In this document: positions 25,485 to 33,353 of the stretch, piece after piece
Numbering within the stretch: the stretch's first letter is position 1
Layout of the letters: each line of letters opens with the position of its first letter
Assembly (NCBI GenBank): GCA_021647315.1
Contig: JAKIUY010000039.1
Span: 1-36,363, forward strand
DNA: 36,363 bases
Direction of reading: 5' to 3'
Source: Victivallaceae bacterium
GTDB lineage: Bacteria > Verrucomicrobiota > Lentisphaeria > Victivallales > Victivallaceae
The notes under the pieces: model-generated
Seen by the model: only the letters and a program-made list of their open reading frames with translations
What the model was told of the DNA's origin: nothing
Databases searched by the model: none
Program-made: the position numbers and the translations under genes

Positions 25485-26240
25485 TTACATCAACATTCCA
25501 CCGTCAATATTTATCACCTGTCCAGAGACATAATCAGAGTCACTTGAACAGAGGAAATAGACAACATTTGCTACATCTTGTGCCGTGCCGGCGCGTTTCA
25601 TCGGAATCACCCGCATGAATGCTTCAGTAGCGGCTTCTGAAAGTTTTCCGGTCATGTCAGTGGCAATATAACCCGGGGCTACTGCGTTGACACATATGCC
25701 GCGGGTCGCGAACTCTTTTGCCGAGGTTTTGGTCAGACCGATTACGCCGGCTTTGGACGCAGAGTAGTTGGCCTGTCCGGCATTGCCCATGACGCCGACA
25801 ACTGAAGCGACATTGACAATTTTACCGCTGCGCGCTTTCATCATTGGACGGGCGACGGCTTTAGTGAAGTTGAATGTACCTTTCAGATTGACTGCCAGTA
25901 CCGCATCCCAGTCCTGTTCACTCATTCGCATAATTAGCGTATCACGGGTGATCCCAGCGTTATTGATCAGAATATCGATCTGGCCGAAAGTTTCAATTAC
26001 CTGTTTGATAGTTTCAGTAGCTTCGTCGAGGACCGCAACGTTTGCACTGAACGCAGCAGCTTCGTAGCCATTGCTTTTGAATTCATTAGCGGTCTCTTCC
26101 GCAATGTCCTGCATAATATCAACAATTGCCAGTTTCGCGCCTTCATCCGCTAAACGCTGACAAATTGCTTTGCCGATGCCACGCGCGCCACCGGTTACCA
26201 ATGCTACTTTACCTTCAAGATTTCCAATTTCACCACACAT
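25485..26240 (-). CDS. fabG: 3-oxoacyl-[acyl-carrier-protein] reductase
   Basis: FabG reduces beta-ketoacyl-ACP with NADPH. The 251-residue short-chain dehydrogenase has the nucleotide-binding TGGARGIGKAI near 16-26, NNAGITRDTLIMRMSEQDWDAVLAVNL (a FabG signature) near 91-117, and the catalytic Ser and Tyr-x3-Lys in NVASVVGVMGNAGQANYSASKAG. It ends with GQVINIDGGMLM. AGGAG lies 9 bases before the ATG. It sits between fabD and acpP as in many bacteria, but 399 bases of palindrome-rich DNA separate it from fabD. Confidence 0.96.
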   Translation of the reverse strand: MCGEIGNLEGKVALVTGGARGIGKAICQRLADEGAKLAIVDIMQDIAEETANEFKSNGYEAAAFSANVAVLDEATETIKQVIETFGQIDILINNAGITRDTLIMRMSEQDWDAVLAVNLKGTFNFTKAVARPMMKARSGKIVNVASVVGVMGNAGQANYSASKAGVIGLTKTSAKEFATRGICVNAVAPGYIATDMTGKLSEAATEAFMRVIPMKRAGTAQDVANVVYFLCSSDSDYVSGQVINIDGGMLM

Positions 26241-26639
26241 TTTCTTATTCTCCTAAACGGGCTTTCGCCCAATGTTATCCGCTTCGCGCTCTTTTAAAAC
26301 AGACATCCGCCTGAATTTATCCGCTTTGCGATTATTTTAATTACTTAAATTGTTACTACTCCCCTAGTTACGCTCGCCAAACAAAGCGTGGTAAACTCGT
26401 AGCTTGCCCTGCTTTGCAAGGTTCCCACTTTAGTGGGTGTTTTTTCGCACCTTTAGGTGCGTAGTAGCTCGCTACCGCGAGCGTAGCGACAGTTGAGCTT
26501 GCGCAAAACCTCGCAAAGACACCGCCTAAAGGCGGAACTACAAACGGAATCGTACCTGAGTAGTAATTTCAAATTTTATAATGATTAATTTAACATCTTA
26601 ACATTTTTTTTCAATCTACCAGAAAATTATTCAGTTGTA
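26241..26639. repeat. palindrome array inside the fab cluster
   Basis: The gap between fabD and fabG contains several hairpins and no gene: CTTGC/GCAAG (26403-26420), CCCACTTTAGTGGG (26424-26437, followed on the plus strand by GTGTTTTTT), CGCACCTTTAGGTGCG (26446-26461), CGCTAC/GTAGCG (26470-26488) and CCGCCTAAAGGCGG (26522-26535). They are of the same architectural class as those at 16846-17019. The T-rich side faces plus, so they are not a normal terminator for fabD. Confidence 0.75.
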
Positions 26640-27554
26640 CTAATCATTAACGGCGTCCAATGTTTCCGCGCTGTTGATGTTGGAAAAGCTGACACTTTTA
26701 TCGGTTCTTCTCAAAAGACCGGTCAGAACAGCACCCGGCCCGAACTCAAACATTGTATCGCCGCCATCGGCAATCATCGTTTCAACACAGCTTACCCATT
26801 GAACACTACTGGCAACCTGAGCTTCCAGGTTATCAATAATTGTTGCAACATCATTCCCGGTTTTTCCTGAGAAGTTCTGGTAAACTGGAATCGTTGGATC
26901 CTGCATCGGGGTTGCTTCAAGTACCTCACGCAACTGTCTGCCCGCTGTAGCCATCAACCGTGAATGAAATGCTCCGGCAACTTTCAGCGGAATAACTTTT
27001 CTCATGCCACGTTCTTTCAACTGTGCAACAGTATTGCTGACTTTGGCTTTATCGCCGCTGATAACAATCTGGCCGGGACTGTTGAAATTAGCTACATCAA
27101 CGTCGCAGGCTTCGCAGACTTCAGCAATTACTGCCGCATCTCCACCCAGTACGCTGGCCATGCCGCCGTCGCTAGCCTGACATGCCGCATCCATCAGTTC
27201 AGCCCGCTTAGCAACCAGTTTCAATCCGTCTTCAAATGAGAACACGCCCGAAGCATACATTGCGGCATATTCGCCGAGACTCAGACCCGCATTACCGATG
27301 GCTTTCACTGCCGGATATTTAGCTTTGAATGCTTCAAGCGCAGCACAGCTCATTGTATAGATAGCCGGTTGGCAATAACGGCTTTCGGTCAGTTTTTCGG
27401 CAGGGCCGTTAAAACAGACCTCGCTGACTTTCCACTCAAGTGTTGCGTCAGCTGCATCAAAAATTGCTTTTGCCGCCGGACTTGTTTCGTATAAACTCTG
27501 GCCCATGCCGACTGCCTGAGCTCCCTGTCCTGAAAATACAAAAAATGCTTTCAT
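26640..27554 (-). CDS. fabD: malonyl-CoA:ACP transacylase
   Basis: FabD moves malonyl from CoA to acyl carrier protein, supplying the extender for FabF. The 304-residue product has FSGQGAQAVGMG near 8-18, the nucleophile Ser92 in GLSLGEYAAMY and the catalytic His in VAGAFHSRLM near 198. Most FabD proteins have GHSLGE; Leu replaces that His here, a form I recall from other PVC-group and related enzymes. AGGAA lies 7 bases before the ATG. It heads the fab cluster, 399 bases before fabG, with a decayed insertion element just upstream. Confidence 0.95.
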   Translation of the reverse strand: MKAFFVFSGQGAQAVGMGQSLYETSPAAKAIFDAADATLEWKVSEVCFNGPAEKLTESRYCQPAIYTMSCAALEAFKAKYPAVKAIGNAGLSLGEYAAMYASGVFSFEDGLKLVAKRAELMDAACQASDGGMASVLGGDAAVIAEVCEACDVDVANFNSPGQIVISGDKAKVSNTVAQLKERGMRKVIPLKVAGAFHSRLMATAGRQLREVLEATPMQDPTIPVYQNFSGKTGNDVATIIDNLEAQVASSVQWVSCVETMIADGGDTMFEFGPGAVLTGLLRRTDKSVSFSNINSAETLDAVND

Positions 27555-27719
27555 CTTTTATTCCTTATGTTTGAATCTTAACTCGCAATACCTCAGTCTA
27601 GTTAATAAAGGTAAACCCCCAGTTCTACTGGGGGACTCCTCAAAGTTTGACTTTTGAGGGAATAAGGAGTACCTCTTAGCTGTGAACCCCGCGAAGAGTC
27701 ACAGTAAGGAGAGTACTCC

Positions 27720-27824
27720 CTGGGAAATAAGACATTAGCACATACTAGATGGGAATGCAAATATCATGTTGTTTTCATTCCCAAATATAGGACACCTTAT
27801 TTCAGGTGTCCTATTTTTGTCTGA
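27720..27824 (+). pseudogene. truncated IS200-type transposase tnpA (N-terminal fragment)
   Basis: About 34 codons remain. RWECKYHVVFIPKYR is a strongly conserved N-terminal stretch of the small IS200 Y1 transposases, which are normally about 130-150 residues. After KYR the frame enters a terminator hairpin and stops. No downstream tnpA sequence is present, so it cannot make an active enzyme. Confidence 0.75.
27789..27818 (+). terminator. intrinsic terminator within the IS200 remnant
   Basis: AGGACACC pairs with GGTGTCCT across an 8-base loop and is followed by ATTTTTG. It may be the original right-end hairpin or terminator of the element joined to the tnpA start by internal deletion. Confidence 0.65.
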
Positions 27825-28027
27825 ACCCTGCTGAAACTACCTTGCTTATCACTTAACGTTTCTACAACAATGTTGCAGAAAACTTTAAAAAACTTTTTTA
27901 ATGAGTTGACAAACTAATTCCAAAAGCACCGGCATTGAAATCCCCCCATCCTCATGGCTGGCATTTTCTACTGAGCAATATTAAGTATTATTGATGCTTA
28001 CGTGGTACAGGTTTTATCTTGTACCGC

Positions 28028-28057
28028 TTATCAAGTAAAGTTTTTCTACTTTATAAT
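28028..28057 (+). promoter_or_regulatory. candidate promoter for aat
   Basis: TTATCA (28028-28033) is followed after 18 bases by a perfect TATAAT (28052-28057), about 80 bases before the aat start. Confidence 0.45.
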
Positions 28058-28138
28058 AGTTAAAGCTAAACTGTAAACTGCAAAAACTGAACTATCTTAT
28101 ACATTGAAACATTTATAAGCGAAAATGGAACAATGAAT

Positions 28139-28798
28139 ATGGTTCAGGGTAATAGTGATAACATGATATTTCCACCACCGGACAGTGCGGATGAGGATGG
28201 AGTGGTTGCGGTTAGCCAGGATCTGAATACCGTAATGCTGATGGAGGCATATTCCAGAGGGATATTTCCATGGCCGGTGGAAGCAAATTATATTCTGTGG
28301 TTTTCACCTGACCAACGGGCGATTTTGGAAATTGATGATTTTGTCGTTACCAATAAAGTCAGCAGGGAATTGCGTAAACATAATTTTTCATTCAGTATCA
28401 ACAGACACTTTGACGAAGTTATTCGCAATTGTGCAGTGGCTAAACGCAGTGACGGCGGCGGCACTTGGATAACCCCGAATATTATCAGGGCCTATCAGGA
28501 ATTTCACCGACAGGGTTACGCCTGGAGTTTTGAAACTCTGAATGCGGACGGGAAATTGGTTGGTGGACTTTATGGGATAAAAATCGGGCAATACTTTGCC
28601 GGTGAAAGTATGTTCTACCACGAAAGCGGCGCTTCAAAATTTGCCCTGATTGAAACGGTCAACTATCTGAAAAATGAGTGTGGAATGAGTTGGATTGATG
28701 GTCAGGTAATCAACCCGTTTTTAAGCCGTTTCGGTTTTAAAGAAATCCCCCGGCAAGAGTTTTTGAATATTATCATTGAGCCAATTTCCACACAGTAA
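28139..28798 (+). CDS. aat: leucyl/phenylalanyl-tRNA--protein transferase
   Basis: Aat adds Leu or Phe to N-terminal Lys/Arg of proteins, marking them for ClpS/ClpAP degradation (N-degron pathway). The product (219 residues) has the family signatures AYSRGIFPWPVEANYILWFSPDQRAIL, GGGTWITPNIIRAYQEFHRQGYAWSFE, LVGGLYGIKIGQYFAGESMF and the C-terminal WIDGQVINPFLSRFGFKEIPR. GGA lies 9 bases before the ATG at 28139, against 3 bases for the ATG at 28133, so the later start is preferred. It is transcribed away from fabD and converges with the URO-D gene at 29057. Confidence 0.94.
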   Translation: MVQGNSDNMIFPPPDSADEDGVVAVSQDLNTVMLMEAYSRGIFPWPVEANYILWFSPDQRAILEIDDFVVTNKVSRELRKHNFSFSINRHFDEVIRNCAVAKRSDGGGTWITPNIIRAYQEFHRQGYAWSFETLNADGKLVGGLYGIKIGQYFAGESMFYHESGASKFALIETVNYLKNECGMSWIDGQVINPFLSRFGFKEIPRQEFLNIIIEPISTQ

Positions 28799-28980
28799 AA
28801 TTTGTATTTTTATTTAGCAAAAATAATATAATCACCAATTAATAATCTACTAGCAAAATAAAAAAATAAATCAAGTTATATTATTGACTCAACTGAAACA
28901 GATTTTACTGATAAGGGAAAGAATAAAACAAACTGTATATTTACAAAAAAAACAGCCGCAAAATTTTAATTTTGAGGTAC

Positions 28981-29039
28981 AGACGATGCTTGAAAAGGTT
29001 TCGGTATTCCGAAAACCTTTTCGAACAGCGTCTAGCTAG
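28981..29039. repeat. MITE-like hairpin element, copy 2 (short form)
   Basis: Arms of about 25 bases (28981-29004 and 29009-29033) pair with three mismatches and one bulge around a 4-base loop. The right end (29011-29039) matches 5332-5360 at 28 of 29 positions, and the left end resembles 5222-5238. Like copy 1 it lies in a convergent gap (aat and the URO-D gene) with its right end close to the 3' end of the minus-strand gene. Confidence 0.65.
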
Positions 29040-29056
29040 AAGAATGCACTTGTGTA

Positions 29057-30085
29057 TTAAATTGCTTTGAACATGGCCTCTATATTTTTGGGTGGAACAT
29101 CATCTAGAATCGCTTCGTGACTAGGGGAGAGAATCAAGCCGGTCGGGAAAAGTTGGGTCAATTCTTTGACCTTGGCAATTACTTCGTCCGGTGTACCGTT
29201 GACTAAGAGATCCTGAACATCTACACCACCACAGAATGCGACATCACTACCAAAGTCATGTTTCAGTCCAGCAGGCTCCATACCGGCAGCCAATGCCTGA
29301 ATCGGATGGATAGCGTCACAGCCGATTTCAATCAGCTCTGGAATTATTTCTCTAATCGCTCCACATGAATGATGAATAACTTTAAACCCGTAAGATTTAG
29401 CCTGTTCGATCAGCCGTTTAGTGCCGGGCAGAACGAATGACTTTAACAGTTCAGGTGAAACCATCAAGGCCTGTTGGCTGCCGAAATCATTACCGATTAA
29501 TACGGCATCCAAACGGTCTTTAACCGCATCATAAAAGATAGCATTAGCTTCGAGATAGAATTCAACAATACGGTCAATAACCGCCTGATACATCTCCGGC
29601 GCAGTCAGCATGGCCATCATTGCATTCTCCATCCCGAACGCGGCACAGCTGTCCTGAAAATGAGCCGACCACATCACCCCTAAAGTGGCATAGTTATCGG
29701 GTACAGCATTAATCGCGGCCCGGCATTGTTCAGCAGACATGTGTTGTTTTGGATCCGGCCAGTTGAAATCTTTAACTGCCTCGGGGGCTTCAATATCGGC
29801 GAAGAATCCCTGGCTGGTCAGAGTGCGTTCTTCATAATCATCATTTTCGTCATTAACGGCAAAATCGAAGGCGCAGGCGATATGATTTGATGGCGGATGG
29901 TTGTATGGAACCTCAACCGGCCAGAGATCGTCGCCGATCTGCTGTTTTAATGCGGCAATATTATCAACTTTAAAATATTGAAAAAGCTGCTGTTCAGCTT
30001 CAGCTACCGGCAGTCCGAGCCATGAGGCTGGACGATCTACCTGCCGGCGTTCGATAGTTGCAATAAAGCGTTCTTTTGAAGTCAT
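29057..30085 (-). CDS. URO-D family protein, MtaA/CmuA-like
   Basis: This 342-residue URO-D-family protein starts MTSKERFIATIERRQVDRPA and contains WSAHFQDSCAAFGMENAMMAM. It keeps the zinc motif VIHHSCGAIREI (His239, Cys241), then AFCGGVDVQDLL and the C-terminal SPSHEAILDDVPPKNIEAMF. These features fit the methyltransferase branch, not HemE. AGGAG lies 7 bases before the ATG. It is 126 bases downstream of a GH29 gene on the same strand, so the two may be co-expressed. A role in handling methylated sugars or O-methyl groups would suit the neighbourhood but is only inferred. Confidence 0.82.
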   Translation of the reverse strand: MTSKERFIATIERRQVDRPASWLGLPVAEAEQQLFQYFKVDNIAALKQQIGDDLWPVEVPYNHPPSNHIACAFDFAVNDENDDYEERTLTSQGFFADIEAPEAVKDFNWPDPKQHMSAEQCRAAINAVPDNYATLGVMWSAHFQDSCAAFGMENAMMAMLTAPEMYQAVIDRIVEFYLEANAIFYDAVKDRLDAVLIGNDFGSQQALMVSPELLKSFVLPGTKRLIEQAKSYGFKVIHHSCGAIREIIPELIEIGCDAIHPIQALAAGMEPAGLKHDFGSDVAFCGGVDVQDLLVNGTPDEVIAKVKELTQLFPTGLILSPSHEAILDDVPPKNIEAMFKAI

Positions 30086-30211
30086 TATCTGTACTCCTTT
30101 GGTTAAATCATATTTTTCTTTTAAATTAGCACATTCGCGGCTAACGGTTTTTGTTTTTATTCATTCCGGTAAAGCCGGTTATTTTAACACGCCACTAAAA
30201 AGCGGGAAATT

Positions 30212-31195
30212 TTAATATTTCAGTAGGTCAATATTTTTTCTCAATCTCATTAGGGCGTTGACGGTTGCTGTCGGGATAACGCCATGTTTATCCGGCGGTA
30301 CATCAAGTAACATATTGGTTTCACGGGCTCTGGCAACAAGGTACATCCCCAATAGCTCCTGATCACTGCGCAGTTTATCGTCGGCAACATAAAACCATTC
30401 CTGCCCGATTGGCTCGCATACTTCACCCGGCATGTAATATTCTTTTTCGTCAATCTTTCTAATTTTCTGGTGCGCTCCCATACTGTTCGGCAAAAAACGT
30501 TCAATAGCAATAATATCTGTCGGCCAGGCTTTGTCGATTGAAAACTGTGAGCCATCGCCAATGCCATGATTCATCATAATGACCGTTTCCGGCTGCCAGC
30601 TTCTGATGTCATTATAGAGCCGATGCCGATAGTCATGGCTCAGTACCATCGGAATATCAACCCATACTTCGCCGATTCTGCCGTATTGCGTCAGCAGTTC
30701 TTTTAGTTGTGCCGTTTGAAATTCTTCATAGGCCTGAGTGGTATAGGTTTGAAAGCCTGTAACACCGAGAGTTTTATCAAATACTGTGCTTGGTGTGATT
30801 GAACCAAAGCGATGATGATTATCCCACGAACAATAATAAAAGCCCGGCATAATACCACATTTTTCGCAGGCATTGACAAACTGTTCTACGACATTTTCAG
30901 TATTAGCACTGTTGCCGACATGATAATCAGTATGAGTACTTGGCCACAGGCAATGACCGGCGACATGTTTAGTGGTCAGGACGGCATATTTCATCCCGGC
31001 ATCCCGAGCAACACTAACCCATTGATCGACATCAAGTTTGTCAGGGGCATACATTGAAAGTGGCGTTTTCCCATCGGGTAACTCTTGTGATACATAGGTG
31101 CTCATGCCAAAATGAATGAACATGCCGTAGCCCAGCTGTTCCCAAGCCTGAAGCTGTTCGAGTGAAAGACGTTGATTATCATGTTGTGAATTCAA
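30212..31195 (-). CDS. GH29 alpha-L-fucosidase-like glycoside hydrolase
   Basis: The 327-residue product has the GH29 catalytic barrel: WEQLGYGMFIHFGMSTY near 18-34, MKYAVLTTKHVAGHCLWPS near 68-86, MPGFYYCSWDNHHRFG, and GEVWVDIP with Asp180 as likely nucleophile. It is short, ending after the barrel. The start is taken as TTG at 31195, with AGAGGT 7 bases ahead. The frame runs upstream to 31300, but that part contains a perfect 7-bp hairpin and a dispersed repeat, so it is leader. No signal peptide is visible, so it may act inside the cell on imported oligosaccharides. It is divergent from an AraC regulator. Confidence 0.82.
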   Translation of the reverse strand: MNSQHDNQRLSLEQLQAWEQLGYGMFIHFGMSTYVSQELPDGKTPLSMYAPDKLDVDQWVSVARDAGMKYAVLTTKHVAGHCLWPSTHTDYHVGNSANTENVVEQFVNACEKCGIMPGFYYCSWDNHHRFGSITPSTVFDKTLGVTGFQTYTTQAYEEFQTAQLKELLTQYGRIGEVWVDIPMVLSHDYRHRLYNDIRSWQPETVIMMNHGIGDGSQFSIDKAWPTDIIAIERFLPNSMGAHQKIRKIDEKEYYMPGEVCEPIGQEWFYVADDKLRSDQELLGMYLVARARETNMLLDVPPDKHGVIPTATVNALMRLRKNIDLLKY

Positions 31196-31436
31196 AATTA
31201 TTACCTCTGTTATAAGTGTTAAATCCTGGCTGTCACAAGTAAGGCAGATGCTCCCGCGTTGTTGCATTACCGGCAGCAGCCGGTATAGCTCGACCTCCAT
31301 ATGTAAGCTGAAACATGGTAAAGAGCATTCTCTTCAGTCCACTGACTTTGCTAATCGGCAATAAAGCTGAAGACCGAAGACCGAACTTGTTTTATATATT
31401 ATACTGAATATTTTTAATTATGCCATAGAAAAAAGT
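31196..31436. promoter_or_regulatory. divergent control region between GH29 and araC-like genes
   Basis: It contains a dispersed 22-base repeat (31236-31257) and the hairpin TACCGGC/GCCGGTA (31268-31285). A minus-strand promoter candidate has ATGGCA (31421-31426) and TATAAT (31398-31403) with a 17-base spacer. GAAGACCGAAGACCGA near 31370 is a short direct repeat that could be an operator half-site pair. Confidence 0.4.
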
Positions 31437-32270
31437 ATGATTAGCATATATAATATTAAGATTATGATTTTTTCATATTTAAATTTACAGGTAAAAGTTA
31501 ACGATGCTGTCCAAGGCGTGCTCGACAAACGGTGGCATGATAACAGTTATCAGGATCAATACGCCAGATTTTATTATATAACCGATGGTTCAGGTGCGAT
31601 TGAATTAGCTGGGACTAAAATTGAGCTGTTGCCAAATCAGCTTTACCTGATTCCACCCCATACGACATTCAACTATGGAACTGAAATCGGCATTGAAAAG
31701 TTATGGGTCCATTTTGCCGCGACAGTTTTCTGGGAATTAAGCCTGTTCGATCTTTTTCCGTGTTCCAGTTACTGTTACAGTGATGTTAACGGTGATATTG
31801 GAGTAAAAATAAAAAACGTCGTTAATCATTATCAATCAGGAGAATTGCGCCATTATTTACAGAGCCAAAGTTGCATGATTGAGTTGATTTCACTGTTTGT
31901 CGGAGCTCAAAATGCCCCAATGACGGTAAAATATGATAAAATCCAACGTTTAATGCCGGTGATAAAATATATGAATCGTCACTGCCGGGAGTGCCTGCCA
32001 ATTGAGGATTTAGCTCGTCGGGCAGGATATCAGAAAAATTATTTTATTGCGCTGTTTCGGCAACTATTTTCGATTACGCCTCATCATTATCTGCAACGGC
32101 GCCGTATTGAATATGCACGGGGAATGTTAAGTGACGGCAATGAAAAACTTGAAAGTATTGCAATAAGCCTCGGCTACGGCAGTGCTTTTCATTTTTCAAA
32201 AGTGTTTAAACAGCATACCGGTATTTCACCCAGTGAATTCCGGCAACGGCAAAAATATAATTTACCATAG
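31437..32270 (+). CDS. AraC family transcriptional regulator
   Basis: The 277-residue protein has an N-terminal cupin-like sensing domain (about 20-140: YYITDGSGAIELAGTKIELLPNQLYLIPPHTTFNYGTE), typical of sugar-responsive AraC proteins. The C-terminal DNA-binding domain has two helix-turn-helix units: LPIEDLARRAGYQKNYFIALFRQLFSITPHHYLQRRRIEYA and LESIAISLGYGSAFHFSKVFKQHTGISPSEFRQR. It probably controls the divergent GH29 gene and perhaps the neighbouring sulfatase, in answer to a released sugar. No good ribosome site precedes the ATG at 31437; the ATG at 31464 is an alternative. It converges with the prepilin-like gene, with a 36-base gap. Confidence 0.9.
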   Translation: MISIYNIKIMIFSYLNLQVKVNDAVQGVLDKRWHDNSYQDQYARFYYITDGSGAIELAGTKIELLPNQLYLIPPHTTFNYGTEIGIEKLWVHFAATVFWELSLFDLFPCSSYCYSDVNGDIGVKIKNVVNHYQSGELRHYLQSQSCMIELISLFVGAQNAPMTVKYDKIQRLMPVIKYMNRHCRECLPIEDLARRAGYQKNYFIALFRQLFSITPHHYLQRRRIEYARGMLSDGNEKLESIAISLGYGSAFHFSKVFKQHTGISPSEFRQRQKYNLP

Positions 32271-32306
32271 AATAGATAACTTAAACTGCAGGTGTCGTAT
32301 TTAATT

Positions 32307-33074
32307 TTAGTATGGAGCATAGCCGTAAGGCCATGGCGATCTGCCTGCGTACGGAATCCATTTCTCATTTTTCATGCTCCAGTTCCATGGGTATCTGATC
32401 GGATGTCCCATATAGAGCCACTGTTGGTCTTCAGCTTTGACATGACCATCTGCATACAGCGTATTTGATCTGCGGTTGTGGCGGAAGCATATCCAGTCCT
32501 GATAATTAATTTCACAGCGGCCACGACTACGATTTTCCAGAGTAGTCTGAGTGTACCAGCCTTCAACATGGGTCAGTTGTTTGCTGTGTTGGGTTATCTG
32601 TGACAATTTTATAGGAGGTCTGTTTGTAGCATTAACCCCCCAACCGGTATACGGCGTATAGTCCTGCTGTCCCAGTCCCCGGTTGTTATAAGCATAACTG
32701 ATATAGTATGCGGAGAGTCCTCGCCAGCGTTTTTGTGAAGGACAGTTGAACACAGAGCCTTTTTTATAAGCGTCGCGATAGGGACGTTGCCTGAGTCCCA
32801 GGTATGGACTATAGAGCGCCATCCAGTAGTAACGTTCAGGATCAACTGCCGAGCTCCAGTTGTTTGGCGGGAAAACAGAATCATTGTCATCCATATAACC
32901 TACCTGAGCAAGCCCAATCTGTTTCATATTACCCATACAGAGAATACCACGGGCCTTTTCACGGGCTTGATTTAAGGCCGGCAGTAACATGCTGGCGAGG
33001 ATGGCTATAATAGCTATTACAACCAGGAGTTCGATGAGGGTGAAATTTAACTTTTGTGACGTTTTAGTCTTCAT
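32307..33074 (-). CDS. prepilin-like protein with H-X9-DG motif
   Basis: The 255-residue product has a type IV pilin-like start ([20 protein letters not shown] to about residue 31) with the conserved Glu at mature position 5. The residue before the cleavage site is Asn rather than the usual Gly. The body is a DUF1559-like soluble domain rich in Tyr, Trp and Asn. Near residue 200 it carries [12 protein letters not shown], which fits the H-X9-DG motif found in large paralogous families of Lentisphaerota and Planctomycetota. It is probably a surface or pseudopilus-type protein. Such genes often adjoin sulfatases and glycosidases, as here, and a glycan-contact role is only inferred. AGGA lies about 9 bases before the ATG, behind a strong promoter. 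Confidence 0.88.
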   Translation of the reverse strand: MKTKTSQKLNFTLIELLVVIAIIAILASMLLPALNQAREKARGILCMGNMKQIGLAQVGYMDDNDSVFPPNNWSSAVDPERYYWMALYSPYLGLRQRPYRDAYKKGSVFNCPSQKRWRGLSAYYISYAYNNRGLGQQDYTPYTGWGVNATNRPPIKLSQITQHSKQLTHVEGWYTQTTLENRSRGRCEINYQDWICFRHNRRSNTLYADGHVKAEDQQWLYMGHPIRYPWNWSMKNEKWIPYAGRSPWPYGYAPY

Positions 33075-33135
33075 AATGCAATATCCTTTTTAGCTGATTA
33101 TCAATTGTAATTGTCCATTATTATCACTATATAAG

Positions 33136-33164
33136 ATTATAACGTAATTCTTGGCATAATGCAA
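33136..33164 (-). promoter_or_regulatory. sigma70-type promoter for the prepilin-like gene
   Basis: On the minus strand TTGCAT (33159-33164) and a perfect TATAAT (33136-33141) are separated by 17 bases, about 62 bases before the ATG. It is one of the clearest promoters in the window. Confidence 0.7.
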
Positions 33165-33353
33165 GTAAATAGATAGCTAATATTAAAAAAGACAAAGTAA
33201 ACAAAAAATAAACAAAGTAGGTGCATTGTTCAATCTGGCTATAGGTATGAACTTTAGTGCTACATTTTTTTTACATGTTCAGTTAGCTAACATGACGCTG
33301 TACAATTGAAGCTTTTATATTGTAAGCTTCGTCACTTTTCACTCTCTAATAAA

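Larger units (their letters stand above)
27610..27824 (+). mobile_element. decayed IS200/IS605-type element: left-end hairpins plus tnpA start
   Basis: The hairpin CCCCCAGTTCTACTGGGGG (27616-27634) resembles the subterminal hairpins that Y1 transposases recognise. A leader with CTGTGA/TCACAG follows. AAGGAG is masked by the adjacent CTCC in GGAGAGTACTCC, as in the translation-inhibiting leader of IS200. The frame from CTG at 27720 encodes LGNKTLAHTRWECKYHVVFI and then PKYR, the N-terminus of IS200-type TnpA, before it runs into a hairpin and a TGA at 27822-27824. The start reads CTG where ATG is expected, and the HUH and catalytic Tyr regions are missing. The right boundary is uncertain. Confidence 0.72.
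27555..28138. other. divergent intergenic region between fabD and aat
   Basis: This region holds an IS200-type remnant (27610-27824) and then about 300 bases without a gene. The latter contain the imperfect hairpin GTTTCT-A-CAAC/GTTG-C-AGAAAC (27858-27883), GGTACA/TGTACC near 28002-28023 and the candidate aat promoter. The fabD promoter must lie in or beside the insertion remnant, but I could not identify it. Confidence 0.55.

Noticed and set aside
27584-27606. CGCAATACCTCAGTCTA resembling 34991-35007
   Set aside because: About 18 of 23 positions match, too weak to call a repeat without genome-wide counts.
29057-30085. Heme-pathway HemE
   Set aside because: The three URO-D proteins here have MtaA/CmuA-type motifs and no other heme genes nearby, so HemE naming would mislead.
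31196-31300. N-terminal extension of the first GH29 protein
   Set aside because: The 35 extra codons cover a perfect hairpin and a dispersed repeat. The TTG at 31195 has AGAGGT at good spacing and starts just before the conserved barrel.
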